This document shows, one piece after another, positions 22,601 through 30,529 of a stretch of 64,000 nt of DNA. The notes under the pieces are model-generated. The model saw nothing but the letters and a program-made list of their open reading frames with translations. It made no database searches and had not been told where the DNA came from. The translations under genes were made by a program, and so were the position numbers. The DNA is taken from positions 186,001 to 250,000 of the forward strand of contig NZ_JAUSZL010000004.1 in assembly GCF_030817535.1 (NCBI RefSeq), in the 5' to 3' direction. This stretch comes from Streptomyces sp. V3I8. GTDB taxonomy: Bacteria; Actinomycetota; Actinomycetes; Streptomycetales; Streptomycetaceae. Each line of letters begins with the position of its first letter. Position 1 is the first letter of the stretch.

Positions 22601-24568
22601 GGCGGTGAGGGCCTCGGTGAGCTGGGTGCGGTCGGCGGCGATGAGGACGGCGCGTTCCTCGAGGGCGGCGCGGGTGGTGGCCAGGGCGTGGCCGAGGTCG
22701 GCGGGGGTGATGCTCGTGTCGGTGTCCAGGAGGGCCAGGAGGCGGGCGGCCTGTTCGCGCAGGGCCGGTTCGGTGCGGGCGGACAGCGGCACCAGGCAGG
22801 CGCCGGGGCCGTCCGGGGTCAGGGGTGTGCCGTCCTGGGGGTGGGGGGTGATGTGCTGGGGGTGGGGTGCGGCGTCCTGGGGGTGGGGTTCTTCGAGGAT
22901 GACGTGGGCGTTGGTGCCGGAGACGCCGAAGGCGGAGACGCCCGCGCGGCGGGGGGTGTCGTTGGCGGGCCAGTCGACGGGTTCGGTGAGCAGGCGTACC
23001 TCGCCGGCCGACCAGTCGACGTTCGGGGAGGGTTCGTCGACGTGCAGGGTGGGGGGCAGCACGCCGTGGCGCATCGCCTCGATCATCTTGATGATGCCGG
23101 CGACGCCGGCGGCGGCCTGGGTGTGGCCGATGTTGGACTTGACCGAGCCCAGCCACAGCGGGTGTCCCTCGGTGCGGTTCTGGCCGTAGGTGGCGACCAG
23201 GGCCTGGGCCTCGATGGGGTCGCCCAGGGTGGTGCCGGTGCCGTGGGCCTCGACGGCGTCGACCTGGTCGGCGACCAGGCCGGCGCGGGCCAGGGTGTGG
23301 CGGATGAGGCGGCGCTGTGCGGCGCCGTTGGGGGCGGTGAGGCCGTTGGAGGCGCCGTCCTGGTTGATGGCGCTGGCGCGGATGACGGCCAGGACGGTGT
23401 GGCCGTTGCGGCGGGCGTCGCTGAGGCGTTCGACGACCAGGACGCCGACGCCTTCGGCGAAGCCGGTGCCGTCGGCGGCGCGGGCGAAGGCCTTGCAGTG
23501 GCCGTCGGGGGCCAGGCCGCGCTGGCGGCTGAACTCGGTGAACGTGGCGGGGCTGGCCATGACGGTGGCGCCGCCGGCCAGGGCCAGGGTGCATTCGCCG
23601 CGGCGCAGGGACTCGGCGGCCAGGTGCAGGGCGACCAGGGAGGAGGAGCAGGCGGTGTCGATGGTCAGGGCGGGGCCTTCGAGGCCCAGGGCGTAGGCGA
23701 CGCGGCCGGAGGCGATGCTCAGGGCGGTGCCGGTGAGGAGGTAGCCGTCGGTGCCCTGGGAGTCCTCGTGGGAGCGCACGCCGTACTCGTGGGCGCCGGC
23801 GCCGATGAACACGCCGGCCCGGCTGCCGCGCAGGGAGGTGGGGTCGATGCCGGCGCGTTCGACGGCTTCCCAGGCGGTCTCCAGCAGCAGGCGCTGCTGG
23901 GGGTCCATGGCCAGGGCCTCGCGGGGGCTGATGCCGAAGAACTCCGCGTCGAAGTCGGCGACGCCGGTGAGGAAGCCGCCCTTGCGGACGTAGCTGCGGC
24001 CGGGGGCGTCGGGGTCCTCGTCGAAGATGCCTTCCAGGTCCCAGCCGCGGTTGTCGGGGAAGTCGCCGACGACGCTGTGCTGGGCGGTGACGGTGCGCCA
24101 CAGGTCGGTCGGGGAGGAGATGTCGCCGGGGAAGCGGCAGCCGATGCCGACGATGACGATCGGCTCGTCGTCGTCGGCGGCGGGCGCCTCGGGTTCGGGC
24201 AGGTCCTCGCCCAGGCCCAGGACCTGGGCGCGCAGGTGGTCGGCGAGCAGGGCGGGGGTGGGGTGCTCGAAGGCGACGGTGACCGGCAGCGCGAGGCCGG
24301 TGGCGGCGTTGAGGCGGGCGTGCATCTCGACCAGGCCCAGTGAGTCCAGGCCGAGTTCCTTGAAGGGGCGCGCGACGTCGACGCCGGTGTCGGTGTCCTC
24401 GTCGGGGCGGACTTTCCGGAGCATGATCCGGGTCTGTTCCCGTACCAGATCGAGCAGCATTCGGCGCTGTTCGGAAATGGGAAGTACAGCCAGCTCGCGC
24501 GTGATGCGCGAGCGGTCCACCGGCGTGTCCTCGTCGCCGGCGGAAAGGAAAATCCCAGACTCGCTCAT
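7984..24568 (-). CDS. Modular PKS 'D': loading ACP plus modules 1-3, interrupted by a one-base insertion
   Basis: First PKS of the line, about 5527 aa after frame correction. It opens with an ACP and no KS or AT before it, as in vicenistatin-type PKSs loaded by a separate acyltransferase. Three KS-AT-DH-KR-ACP modules follow, all with malonyl-type AT domains. The C-terminal end ([20 protein letters not shown]) is a docking helix matching the N-terminus of PKS E. The ATG at 24568 is preceded by GGAG and gives a compact N-terminus; in-frame extension upstream looks non-coding. The reading frame breaks at the AT/DH junction of module 2: 16500-16502 reads GGG where the other modules have GG. As written, the protein would stop near 16295. 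This is either a sequencing or assembly error or a real inactivating mutation. Confidence 0.9.
13645..18934 (-). other. PKS D module 2: KS-AT(malonyl)-DH-KR-ACP (frameshift inside)
   Basis: KS about 18930-17640, AT about 17320-16510 (GHSIG near 17045, HAFH near 16745), frameshift at 16500-16502, DH about 16220-15540 ([10 protein letters not shown] near 16120), KR about 14770-14200 (GGTGGLG; NYAAAN near 14325), ACP GFDSL near 13820. Predicted output is a double bond. The KR has MDN in place of LDD and is almost identical to the KR of module 8. Confidence 0.85.
14022..15300 (-). repeat. KR block of module 2, near-identical to 41657-42925
   Basis: About 1.27 kb covering the pre-KR spacer, the KR and the post-KR segment reads almost base for base like the corresponding part of module 8 in PKS C. 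Differences are scattered single bases plus small in-frame changes in the spacer. This points to a recent copy or gene conversion between genes 27 kb apart. Confidence 0.85.
18935..24165 (-). other. PKS D module 1: KS-AT(malonyl)-DH-KR-ACP
   Basis: KS about 24165-22890 (DTACSSS near 23650), AT about 22550-21640 (GHSIG near 22255, HAFH near 21960), DH about 21445-20750 (H and P of [10 protein letters not shown] near 21340), KR about 20050-19500 (GGTGGLG; NYAAAN near 19605; GIVDDA, B-type Asp), ACP GFDSL near 19105. Predicted output is a double bond. The AT differs clearly from the near-identical AT domains of modules 2 and 4-9. Confidence 0.85.
24224..24481 (-). other. Loading ACP domain of PKS D
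   Basis: Residues about 30-115 form an ACP with GLDSLG; the phosphopantetheine Ser76 codon is at 24341-24343. There is no upstream KS, AT or adenylation domain, so the starter must come from the discrete acyltransferase and ACP at 30215-31486. Confidence 0.85.
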
Positions 24569-24636
24569 CGAGGCACACTCCACGTTATCGATTAAAATCA
24601 TGCAGGCGGTCCGCACCTGGGTCACCACCCAAACGC

Positions 24637-24683
24637 ACGGTACGGCAGGTAAAAGGCGGGCCGTCACCCCTAGCCACCCCTAG
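24637..24683 (-). promoter_or_regulatory. Candidate PKS D promoter with perfect 9-bp tandem repeat (10-bp period)
   Basis: CACCCCTAG occurs at 24665-24673 and 24675-24683 on the + strand, i.e. CTAGGGGTG twice reading towards PKS D. A -10-like TACCGT (24637-24642) follows 24 bases later. The aminomutase promoter has the same TACCGT hexamer 21 bases after its repeat. Likely an activator site; the regulator is not identified. Confidence 0.5.
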
Positions 24684-24704
24684 GCGGCACCCCGGGTCCG
24701 TGGG

Positions 24705-24720
24705 CCCTTATATGTAAGGG
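24705..24720. promoter_or_regulatory. 16-bp palindrome in the PKS D/ligase intergenic region
   Basis: CCCTTA-TATG-TAAGGG: perfect 6-bp arms around four bases, between divergent genes and just beyond the tandem repeat. It could be a dimeric repressor operator, possibly for the TetR protein at 26786-27400; no second copy was seen at that gene. Confidence 0.35.
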
Positions 24721-24996
24721 GAGTTCGGGTTCGCGGGCGGGGTGCGGGCACTGCCCCAGAGTGCGGCGGAAAACCTTGCCCGCGGCCGGGGGCCGTGATA
24801 GGAATCCGGTCGAGAGTCCGAGAATTGCGTGTTACCGGACGCAGAATTCAGCGTCTGTCCGCGCATCCGGCCGGCCCGCGAAAACTTTGCATTCGACAGT
24901 TCAGGGCCGTCTGCGTGTACGCCCCGCCGCCGGAGCATGGATCCGGTGAATACCGGGCCCGCCATAACCCGCCGCCAGTGATGGGGGAATATTCAC

Positions 24997-26586
24997 GTGA
25001 GCTTGCGCCAAGAGATGTCGGTGTCGGTTTCCGCGCCGATCGACAGAATGCACGACTTCATGCTGGCCTGGGCCAGGGTGACCCCGGATGCGCCGGCGGT
25101 GATCGAGGACGGGCCGCAGGGCGCTCCGGCCATGGTCAGCTACCGGCAGCTGGAGCAGCGGGTCCACGACTACGTGTCCGTGCTGGACGGTCTGGGCCTG
25201 GACATGGGTGAGCGGGTGATCCTGGAGTCGGACACCTGCGCCTCGGCAATCGCGATGTTCCTGGCCTGTTCGACGCTGGGTCTGGCTTTCGTGCCGGTGA
25301 GTCCCGAGACGCCGCTGCAACGGCTGCTGACCATCGTCGACACCACGGGGCCGGGCCTGTACGTGCAGGCGGCGGACGGTCTGCGGGAGGGGCTGCCGCG
25401 GGGGCTGGGGCTGGGGCGGTTCGGGCCGCAGGGGCTGATGGTGGAGCGGCGGCCCGCGCCGCGGGTGCGCCACCGCCGCGAGCCGGTGGGCACCGACACC
25501 GCCTACATGATCTTCACGTCGGGGACGACGGGCCGCCCCAAGGGGGTGGTGATGAGCCACCGGGCGGTGGTGTCGTTCTACCGCGGGATGCTCCAGCACG
25601 CCCTGGTGGGCAGCGGCGACCGGGTCGCCACCACCTCGCCGCTGCAGTTCGACTTCTCGCTGCTGGACATCGGTCTGGCGCTGGGCAGCGGGGCGGCCGT
25701 GGTGCCCGTGCCGCGCGACACGCTGCGCTGGCCGCGGCGGTTCGTGCGTTTCCTGCGGGACATGGAGGTCACCCAGGTCGACGGGGTGCCCTCGATCTGG
25801 CGCTCGGTGCTGCGCCACGAGAGCGAGCAGCTGGCCGCGCTGGACAAGCTGCGCGGTGTGCTGTTCTGCGGCGAGGACTTCCCGCTGCCGGAGCTGCGGC
25901 TGCTGCAGCAGCTGCTGCCGGCCGCCCGGCTGGTCAACTGCTACGGCGCCACCGAGTCCATGGCGTGCTCGTTCACCGACGTGCCCAACCCGCTGCCGCC
26001 GGACCTGGAGAAGCTGTCCATCGGCTTCGCCCACCCGGGCGCGGAGATGATGATCGTCGACTCCTCGGGGCGGGTGGTCGAGGAGGCGGGCGTGCAGGGC
26101 GAGATCCACCTGCGCACCCCGGCGCTGTTCACCGGCTACTGGGACGACGCGCAGGCCACCCGGCGCGCCCAGGTGCCCGACCCGCTGGATCCGCGTTCGG
26201 GGCAGCTGGTGCTGCGCACCGGTGACCTCGCCTACCGGGGCCGCGGCGGCGAGATGTACTTCTGCGGGCGGGTCGACTCCCAGGTGCAGATCCGCGGCAA
26301 CCGGGTGGAGACCGGCGAGGTGGAGCGCAGGATCCTGGAGTTCCCGGGGATCACCGCGGCCGCCGTGCTGGTGGTGCAGCGCCCGGGCCGGGAGGCCGTG
26401 CTGGGGGCGTTCGTGTCGATGGCGCCGGGCGCTACGGCGCCCAAGGGCACCGAGCTGAGCGCGTTCTGCACGCAGAGCCTGCCGGCCTACATGGCGCCCA
26501 AGGAACTGCACGTGGTCGCGGAGTGGCCGGTGACCGCGCACGGCAAGACCGACCGCAGCGCGCTGGCGGCGGTGGCCGGCGTCTGA
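24997..26586 (+). CDS. Acyl-ACP ligase 1 (stand-alone adenylation enzyme of starter-unit loading)
   Basis: 529-aa ANL-superfamily enzyme: activates an amino acid with ATP and transfers it to an acyl carrier protein. Core motifs: [11 protein letters not shown] (173-183), FDFS (218-221), YGATE (316-320), RTGD (407-410) and the C-terminal catalytic Lys517 (HGKTDR). Macrolactam clusters of the vicenistatin/incednine type have two such enzymes: one for the beta-amino acid (VinN/IdnL1 type) and one adding a small L-amino acid to its amine (VinM/IdnL7 type). This is one of the two; sequence inspection does not settle which. The GTG start at 24997 follows GGGGGA; the ATG at 25015 has no spaced ribosome binding site. 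It is divergent from PKS D and followed by the TetR gene. Confidence 0.85.
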   Translation: MSLRQEMSVSVSAPIDRMHDFMLAWARVTPDAPAVIEDGPQGAPAMVSYRQLEQRVHDYVSVLDGLGLDMGERVILESDTCASAIAMFLACSTLGLAFVPVSPETPLQRLLTIVDTTGPGLYVQAADGLREGLPRGLGLGRFGPQGLMVERRPAPRVRHRREPVGTDTAYMIFTSGTTGRPKGVVMSHRAVVSFYRGMLQHALVGSGDRVATTSPLQFDFSLLDIGLALGSGAAVVPVPRDTLRWPRRFVRFLRDMEVTQVDGVPSIWRSVLRHESEQLAALDKLRGVLFCGEDFPLPELRLLQQLLPAARLVNCYGATESMACSFTDVPNPLPPDLEKLSIGFAHPGAEMMIVDSSGRVVEEAGVQGEIHLRTPALFTGYWDDAQATRRAQVPDPLDPRSGQLVLRTGDLAYRGRGGEMYFCGRVDSQVQIRGNRVETGEVERRILEFPGITAAAVLVVQRPGREAVLGAFVSMAPGATAPKGTELSAFCTQSLPAYMAPKELHVVAEWPVTAHGKTDRSALAAVAGV

Positions 26587-26596
26587 TCCGTGCCTG

Positions 26597-26615
26597 CGCA
26601 CCCCCGGGGGGTGCG
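26597..26615 (+). terminator. Short GC hairpin after acyl-ACP ligase 1
   Basis: CGCAC-C4 and G5-GTGCG arms pair with almost no loop as written, about ten bases after the stop codon; in RNA a few inner pairs would open. It is followed by a second inverted repeat (near 26611-26640). Probable ligase terminator. Confidence 0.4.
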
Positions 26616-26662
26616 GGTCCGCCGCGCGGCGGGTCCGCACCCCCTTGCCGCCCCCCGGGGCC

Positions 26663-26704
26663 GTGGACCCGTAGGTCCACGAGGCTGTGGACCCGTAGGT
26701 CCGC
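26663..26704. repeat. Two tandem inverted repeats, 24 bp apart, upstream of the TetR gene
   Basis: GTGGACC-CGTA-GGTCCAC at 26663-26680 is a perfect 7-bp stem with a 4-base loop. A second copy at 26687-26704 keeps the GGACC-CGTA-GGTCC core but ends in GC. The copies sit on the same DNA face or in one transcript, between the ligase and TetR. They may be operator half-sites or a tandem terminator. Confidence 0.5.
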
Positions 26705-26745
26705 GGGGTCGTGGGCCTTGCCCGGGGGTGAACGGGAAGCGCAGT

Positions 26746-26765
26746 GTATGGAACGTATGTATAGG
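26746..26765 (+). promoter_or_regulatory. Possible TetR promoter or self-operator
   Basis: An AT-richer patch before the TetR gene holds two GTATG units (26746-26750 and 26755-26759, 9-bp period) and a -10-like TATAGG (26760-26765), about 20 bases before the start codon. TetR-family genes often bind their own promoter; no clear dyad is seen, so this is tentative. Confidence 0.3.
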
Positions 26766-26785
26766 ACGTCGACTAAGGTTGAAGC

Positions 26786-27400
26786 ATGGGACATCGTGAG
26801 GACTTGCTCATCGGCGCCAAGCGCTGCTTGATCGAAAAGGGCTACGGCCGTACCACCACGCGGGACATCGTCGCCGCCTCCGGTGCGAACCTTGCCTCCA
26901 TCGGCTACCACTACGGTTCGAAGGAGGCGCTGCTGAACGCGGCGCTGCTGGAGGCGCTGGACGAGAGCGGCAAGGAGATCTCGCCGACCGAGGTCCCCGA
27001 CGTCGATCCGCAGGCGACGCCGGTGGAGCGGTTCGAGGCGGTCTGGTCGCAGATCGTCGACAAGTACACCACCAACCGGCAGCTGCTGCTGGCGAGTTTC
27101 GAGGTCTTCGCGCAGGTGGACCGGGTGCCGGAGCTGAAGCCGGCGCTCGCCGACGGTGTCGAGCAGGGCCGGCAGTCGATGACCGAGCTGTTCAAGAGCA
27201 TCGCGGGCGAGAGCGCCGAGGACCTGGACGAGGAGTCGCTGCGGGCGATGGGCGCCTTCTTCCAGGCGATGGCCACCGGGGTGATGGCGCAGTGGCTGGT
27301 CGATCCCGAGCGGGCGCCCACCGGCGCCGACCTCACGCTCGCGCTGCGGGCCATGCTGCGCTGGTCCGGGGCCAAGGCCCCCGAGTCCGTCCAGAGCTGA
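26786..27400 (+). CDS. TetR/AcrR-family transcriptional regulator
   Basis: 204 aa. The N-terminal helix-turn-helix is typical (TTTRDIVAASGANLASIGYHY, about 23-43, followed by the family's SKEALL). The rest is an all-helical ligand-binding and dimerisation domain resembling the C-terminal domain of regulators in this family (WSQIVDKYTTNRQLLLASFE). It would act as a dimeric repressor released by a small molecule, possibly the macrolactam or an intermediate. It is the only regulator in the window, placed directly after acyl-ACP ligase 1 with 199 bases between. The ATG is preceded by AAGG at seven bases. A long hairpin follows. Its target genes cannot be told from sequence; the cluster or a neighbouring exporter are candidates. 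Confidence 0.9.
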   Translation: MGHREDLLIGAKRCLIEKGYGRTTTRDIVAASGANLASIGYHYGSKEALLNAALLEALDESGKEISPTEVPDVDPQATPVERFEAVWSQIVDKYTTNRQLLLASFEVFAQVDRVPELKPALADGVEQGRQSMTELFKSIAGESAEDLDEESLRAMGAFFQAMATGVMAQWLVDPERAPTGADLTLALRAMLRWSGAKAPESVQS

Positions 27401-27420
27401 GCGGGCGGCCCCTGCCGCGG

Positions 27421-27480
27421 GCACACGCCGCCGGCCGGCCCCCCTTGTGGTGCAAAGGGGGGCCGGCCGGCGGCGTGTGC
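27421..27480. terminator. 26-bp perfect hairpin between TetR and the SMP-30-like gene
   Basis: Arms 27421-27446 and 27455-27480 are perfectly complementary with an 8-base loop. It sits between two convergent genes and serves both. This is an unusually long uninterrupted stem. Confidence 0.85.
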
Positions 27481-27521
27481 GAGGGGATACGGGGCGTGTG
27501 CGCGGGGGTGCGGGGCGGGGG

Positions 27522-28460
27522 TCAGATGCGGCGCAGGACGAAGTCGTCGGCCGTCTCGCCGCGGAAGAGGTACTCGGGGCGGCCGCTGAGCACGTAGTCG
27601 CCGTGCGGGGTGGGCAGGACGTCGGTGGGGTTCGCCTCGGGCCACGCCTGCTCGTGCAGGGTCTTGGCGCTGGACCAGTCCTCCTCCTGCGGGCTCAGGA
27701 CGATCACCGCGTCGCGGCCGTGGTCGGTGGCGAGCTTGTTGCTGACCACGACCGCGGTGCCGTCGGGGCGCAGCGCGAACGCGTCACCGCCGACGATGGG
27801 CCCGCCCGAGAGCGTGACCTGGTGGACCTGTCCGCTGCGCGGGCAGATGCGCAGCAGTTGGCCGGTGGTGTAGTGCAGGGCCAGCAGGAAGCCGGCCGGG
27901 TGCACGCGCAGGCCGATCACCCCGGCGCCGGTGCCCAGTTCCCAGCCCGGTGACAGGGCCCGGCTGTCCACGAGGACCTCGGCCGTGCCGTCCACGCCCA
28001 CCCGGTAGATCTTGTTGGCGGCCGGGTCGCTGACGTAGGCGGTGCCCTCGAGGTCCAGGGCGATGCGGTCGGCGGCGTGCATGGGCTCCTCGCCCAGCGC
28101 CAGGTCGACCAGGTGCTGCTCCTCGCCGGTGGTCAGGTCGTAGATCGCCAGGCCCGATTCCTTGAGGTTGGTCTCGGGGGTGGAGCGGGCGCCGATGCCC
28201 AGGTCGTGGTAGCCCAGCAGCAGGCGGTTGCGGGGCACGTCGACGGTGATGCCCACGCTCGAGACGATCCGCGGGTCGGGGTCGCTCACCAGCGCACTGA
28301 CGCGGCCGTGGCCGTCGACGACCGAGGCGGTGCCGTGCCGGGTCGAGCTGACCACGAAGGCCTGCCGGCCGGGGTCCCAGTCGACGCCTTCGGGGTGCAG
28401 GGCATCGGCGTGCCCGGTGATGACGTCACCGAAGGGGGCGGCGCTGCCGGCGTGGGACAT
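27522..28460 (-). CDS. SMP-30/gluconolactonase-like beta-propeller protein, role unknown
   Basis: 312 aa. The chain shows repeating beta-propeller segments such as HPEGVDWDPGRQAFVVSS near the N-terminus, DRIALDLEGTAYVSD in the middle and GGDAFALRPDGTAVVVSN later. The Glu in HPEGVDW and the Asp in YVSDPAANKIYRV match the metal-binding pattern of SMP-30/gluconolactonase/LRE-like proteins, which include lactonases. No signal peptide is visible, so it is probably cytoplasmic. ATG at 28460 follows AGGAG. It lies 74 bases downstream of acyl-ACP ligase 2 on the same strand, so it is probably in the starter operon. A hydrolase or binding protein acting on the product or on an acyl intermediate is possible; I have no specific evidence. 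I do not know a counterpart in the vicenistatin or incednine loading sets. Confidence 0.7.
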   Translation of the reverse strand: MSHAGSAAPFGDVITGHADALHPEGVDWDPGRQAFVVSSTRHGTASVVDGHGRVSALVSDPDPRIVSSVGITVDVPRNRLLLGYHDLGIGARSTPETNLKESGLAIYDLTTGEEQHLVDLALGEEPMHAADRIALDLEGTAYVSDPAANKIYRVGVDGTAEVLVDSRALSPGWELGTGAGVIGLRVHPAGFLLALHYTTGQLLRICPRSGQVHQVTLSGGPIVGGDAFALRPDGTAVVVSNKLATDHGRDAVIVLSPQEEDWSSAKTLHEQAWPEANPTDVLPTPHGDYVLSGRPEYLFRGETADDFVLRRI

Positions 28461-28534
28461 GGTGGTCTCCTGGAGGTCGTGAGGTCGTGAGGCCGTACGG
28501 GCGGGGCGGATCGGCAAGAGGCGGGCGGGGCGGG

Positions 28535-30094
28535 TCAGGAGGGGGCGGGCAGGACGGCGGCCTGTTCGCGCAGGGCCTTGCGGTCGACCTTGCGGTTGGA
28601 GTTCAGGGGGAAGTCCTCCACGTGCCGGTAGTGCTTGGGGACCATGCCCTGCGGCAGCAGGGCGCGCAGGGCGGCGGCCAGGGCGGCGGCGGGGGTGGGC
28701 CGGCCGGTGTAGAAGACGACCAGTTCGGTGCCGGCGTCGCCGGTGCGGGCGACGGCGACCGCGTCCTGCACGGAGGGGCAGGTGCGCACGGCGTGTTCGA
28801 CCTCGGCCAGTTCCACGCGCCAGCCCTGGATCTGCACCTGGGCGTCGAGGCGGCCGAGGTAGACCAGTTCCCCGCCGGCCAGCCGCCGCACCCGGTCGCC
28901 GGTGCGGTACCAGGTGCGTCCCTCGTGCTGGAGGAAGCGTCCGCGGTCGTGCTCGGGGTCGAGGTAGCCGCTCGTCATCTGTGGTCCGGTGATGAGCAGT
29001 TCGCCCTCGGCGTCGGTGGGCCGGCCGTCCTGGTCGAGCAGCAGGTGCTCGTGTCCTTCGTGGACGGTGCCGATGGGCACCAGGCCGTTCACGCACAGGG
29101 CGGGCGAGGTGCGCGGGGACCAGCGGTGGCCGGTGACGGTGACGGTCAGTTCGGTGGGCCCGTAGATGTTCTCCAGGGTGGAGGCGGGGGCCGCGGCCTG
29201 CCAGTCGGCGGCGTCCTGGTCGCGCAGGGCCTCTCCCGCGAACAGGCTCCAGCGCAGGCCGGGCAGGGCGCCGGGGGCCAGGGAGCCCGTGCGGCGCAGC
29301 AGGGAGATGGTGCTGGGGGTGGAGAACCAGACTGTCATGCGGCGTTCGGCGACGAAGGCGGGCAGGTCGCGGTAGGCCTGCAGCGGCACCGGGTGCACGG
29401 CGCCGCCGGCGCCCCAGGCGCTGAACATGTCGAACATCGCGCAGTCGAAGTTGACGTCGAAGGTCTGGGAGAAGACGTCGTCGGCGTCGAAGCGGTAGCG
29501 CTCGTCGATGAGGCGGAAGTAGTGGGTGGTGCTGCCGTGCGCGATGGGCACGCCCTTGGGCCGGCCGGTGGAGCCGGAGGTGAACAGGATGTAGGCGCGG
29601 TCGCCGGGGGCGACGGGCCGCGGCTCGCGCAGGGCGTCGCGGGGCGCCGCCTGAAGGCGCCGCGCGGTGCCGGCGCCCCGGGCGGCGAAGGGCGCCAGGA
29701 CCGGCAGGCCGACGCCGTCGCCGTCGCCCAGGGCCTGCTCCAGGGCGGCAAGGCCCGCGTCGTCGGCGAGGACCGCCGAGACGCCCGCGTCCTGCAGCAT
29801 GCTGCGGGTACGGGCCGCGGGGAAGGCCGGGTGCAGGGGCACCACGGTGGCTCCCGTGTACAGGCCGGCGAGGATGCCGGCGTACGCCTCCAGGCCCTTG
29901 GCGGCCAGCACGCCGATCGCCGCGGGCGGTCCGGCGGGTGAGGCGAGCAGGGTTCCGGCCCACTGCAGGGCCAGTTCGTGCAGTTCCTCGTAGCTGACCG
30001 TCCGCTCCCCCAGGTGCAGGGCCGGGCGCTGCCCGGAGGTGGCGAGCCCGCGCAGGAACCGCGCGTGCAGCGCGTCCTCGATCGTCTTCAACAT
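28535..30094 (-). CDS. Acyl-ACP ligase 2 (stand-alone adenylation enzyme of starter-unit loading)
   Basis: 519-aa ANL enzyme with FTSGSTGRPKG (171-181), a duplicated-looking FDVNFDCAMFD segment (212-222), YGPTE (311-315), YRTGD (396-400) and the C-terminal catalytic Lys502 (NSNRKVDRKAL). The A5 region (YGPTELTVTVTG) resembles D-alanine carrier-protein ligases. It is the partner of ligase 1: one should load the beta-amino acid on the discrete ACP, the other should add the protecting amino acid. The Asp of NFDCAM (D217) aligns with the Asp that binds the substrate amine in amino-acid adenylation domains. ATG at 30094 is preceded by GGAG at five bases; open frame upstream of it overlaps the ACP gene and is not coding. 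Divergent from the discrete ACP; the SMP-30-like gene follows. Confidence 0.85.
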   Translation of the reverse strand: MLKTIEDALHARFLRGLATSGQRPALHLGERTVSYEELHELALQWAGTLLASPAGPPAAIGVLAAKGLEAYAGILAGLYTGATVVPLHPAFPAARTRSMLQDAGVSAVLADDAGLAALEQALGDGDGVGLPVLAPFAARGAGTARRLQAAPRDALREPRPVAPGDRAYILFTSGSTGRPKGVPIAHGSTTHYFRLIDERYRFDADDVFSQTFDVNFDCAMFDMFSAWGAGGAVHPVPLQAYRDLPAFVAERRMTVWFSTPSTISLLRRTGSLAPGALPGLRWSLFAGEALRDQDAADWQAAAPASTLENIYGPTELTVTVTGHRWSPRTSPALCVNGLVPIGTVHEGHEHLLLDQDGRPTDAEGELLITGPQMTSGYLDPEHDRGRFLQHEGRTWYRTGDRVRRLAGGELVYLGRLDAQVQIQGWRVELAEVEHAVRTCPSVQDAVAVARTGDAGTELVVFYTGRPTPAAALAAALRALLPQGMVPKHYRHVEDFPLNSNRKVDRKALREQAAVLPAPS

Positions 30095-30106
30095 TCTTTC
30101 TCCGAA

Positions 30107-30173
30107 TAAGGGGCGTCGCTGCGTGATTAGGGGGGTGAGGGAGCGGTTTTCCGGCGGCTTCCCGGAATATATT
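30107..30173 (+). promoter_or_regulatory. Candidate promoter of the discrete ACP gene, with AGGGG repeat (20-bp period)
   Basis: TAAGGGG (30107-30113) and TTAGGGG (from 30127) have their AGGGG cores exactly 20 bp apart, twice the period seen at PKS D and the P450. A -10-like TATATT (30168-30173) lies inside a perfect GAATATATTC palindrome (30165-30174), about 40 bases before the ACP start. The region also has to drive ligase 2 in the other direction. Confidence 0.4.
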
Positions 30174-30214
30174 CGTAGGCCAGTGGACCTATTTTCCCCG
30201 GGAAGGAACTGACG

Positions 30215-30466
30215 ATGTGGGACGAGAAGTTCGAGGAGACCCTGCGGAAACATCTTCCGTTTCTCGGCGACGGTGAGGAGCTGAATGCGGGGGCCGATCT
30301 GCGTGATCTGGGTCTGGACTCGCTGGGAACGGTCGAACTGCTGGCCGCTTTGGAAAGCGCGTACGACGTGCGTTTCGTGGACGACGCTTTGACGATGGAC
30401 AATTTCGCGACGCCCGGCACGCTGTGGAACGCGCTGTCGCAGGTGGCCGGCCACCTGGGCGGCTGA
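30215..30466 (+). CDS. Discrete acyl carrier protein for the beta-amino acid starter (VinL-like)
   Basis: 83-aa stand-alone [16 protein letters not shown] contains the phosphopantetheinylated Ser36. In vicenistatin-type pathways such an ACP carries the beta-amino acid, then the dipeptide made by the second ligase, and hands it to the acyltransferase. The start codon follows GGAAGGA at good spacing. It is the only starter gene on the + strand between ligase 2 and the acyltransferase, divergent from one and convergent with the other, so it forms its own transcription unit closed by a strong hairpin. It differs from the in-line ACPs of the PKSs in having a short, acidic N-terminus and no LPATLVFD motif after helix II. 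Confidence 0.88.
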   Translation: MWDEKFEETLRKHLPFLGDGEELNAGADLRDLGLDSLGTVELLAALESAYDVRFVDDALTMDNFATPGTLWNALSQVAGHLGG

Positions 30467-30478
30467 GACCGGCCGGGT

Positions 30479-30523
30479 GCGGCGCGCCCTTCGGTGACGA
30501 GCTGTCGCCGAAGGGCGCGCCGC
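30479..30523. terminator. 20-bp hairpin between the discrete ACP and the acyltransferase
   Basis: Arms 30479-30498 and 30504-30523 pair with a single G-U wobble around a 5-base loop. It is flanked by the convergent stop codons at 30466 and 30530. Confidence 0.85.
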
Positions 30524-30529
30524 CTGCTG

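Larger units (their letters stand above)
24569..24996. other. Divergent intergenic region between PKS D and acyl-ACP ligase 1
   Basis: 428 bases with no gene. It holds the candidate PKS D promoter with a tandem CTAGGGGTG repeat (24637-24683) and a 16-bp palindrome (24705-24720). The remainder (about 24800-24900) is more AT-rich than the genes and should hold the promoter of the ligase, but I see no clear -35/-10 pair. Confidence 0.6.

Noticed and set aside
27522..29963. A fusion of the SMP-30-like protein with upstream sequence in one long frame
   Set aside because: The upstream part is an out-of-frame shadow of acyl-ACP ligase 2; a good AGGAG and ATG mark the real start at 28460.
30095..30454. 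N-terminal extension of acyl-ACP ligase 2 up to 30454
   Set aside because: It would be antisense to the discrete ACP, lacks family similarity, and GGAG precedes the ATG at 30094.
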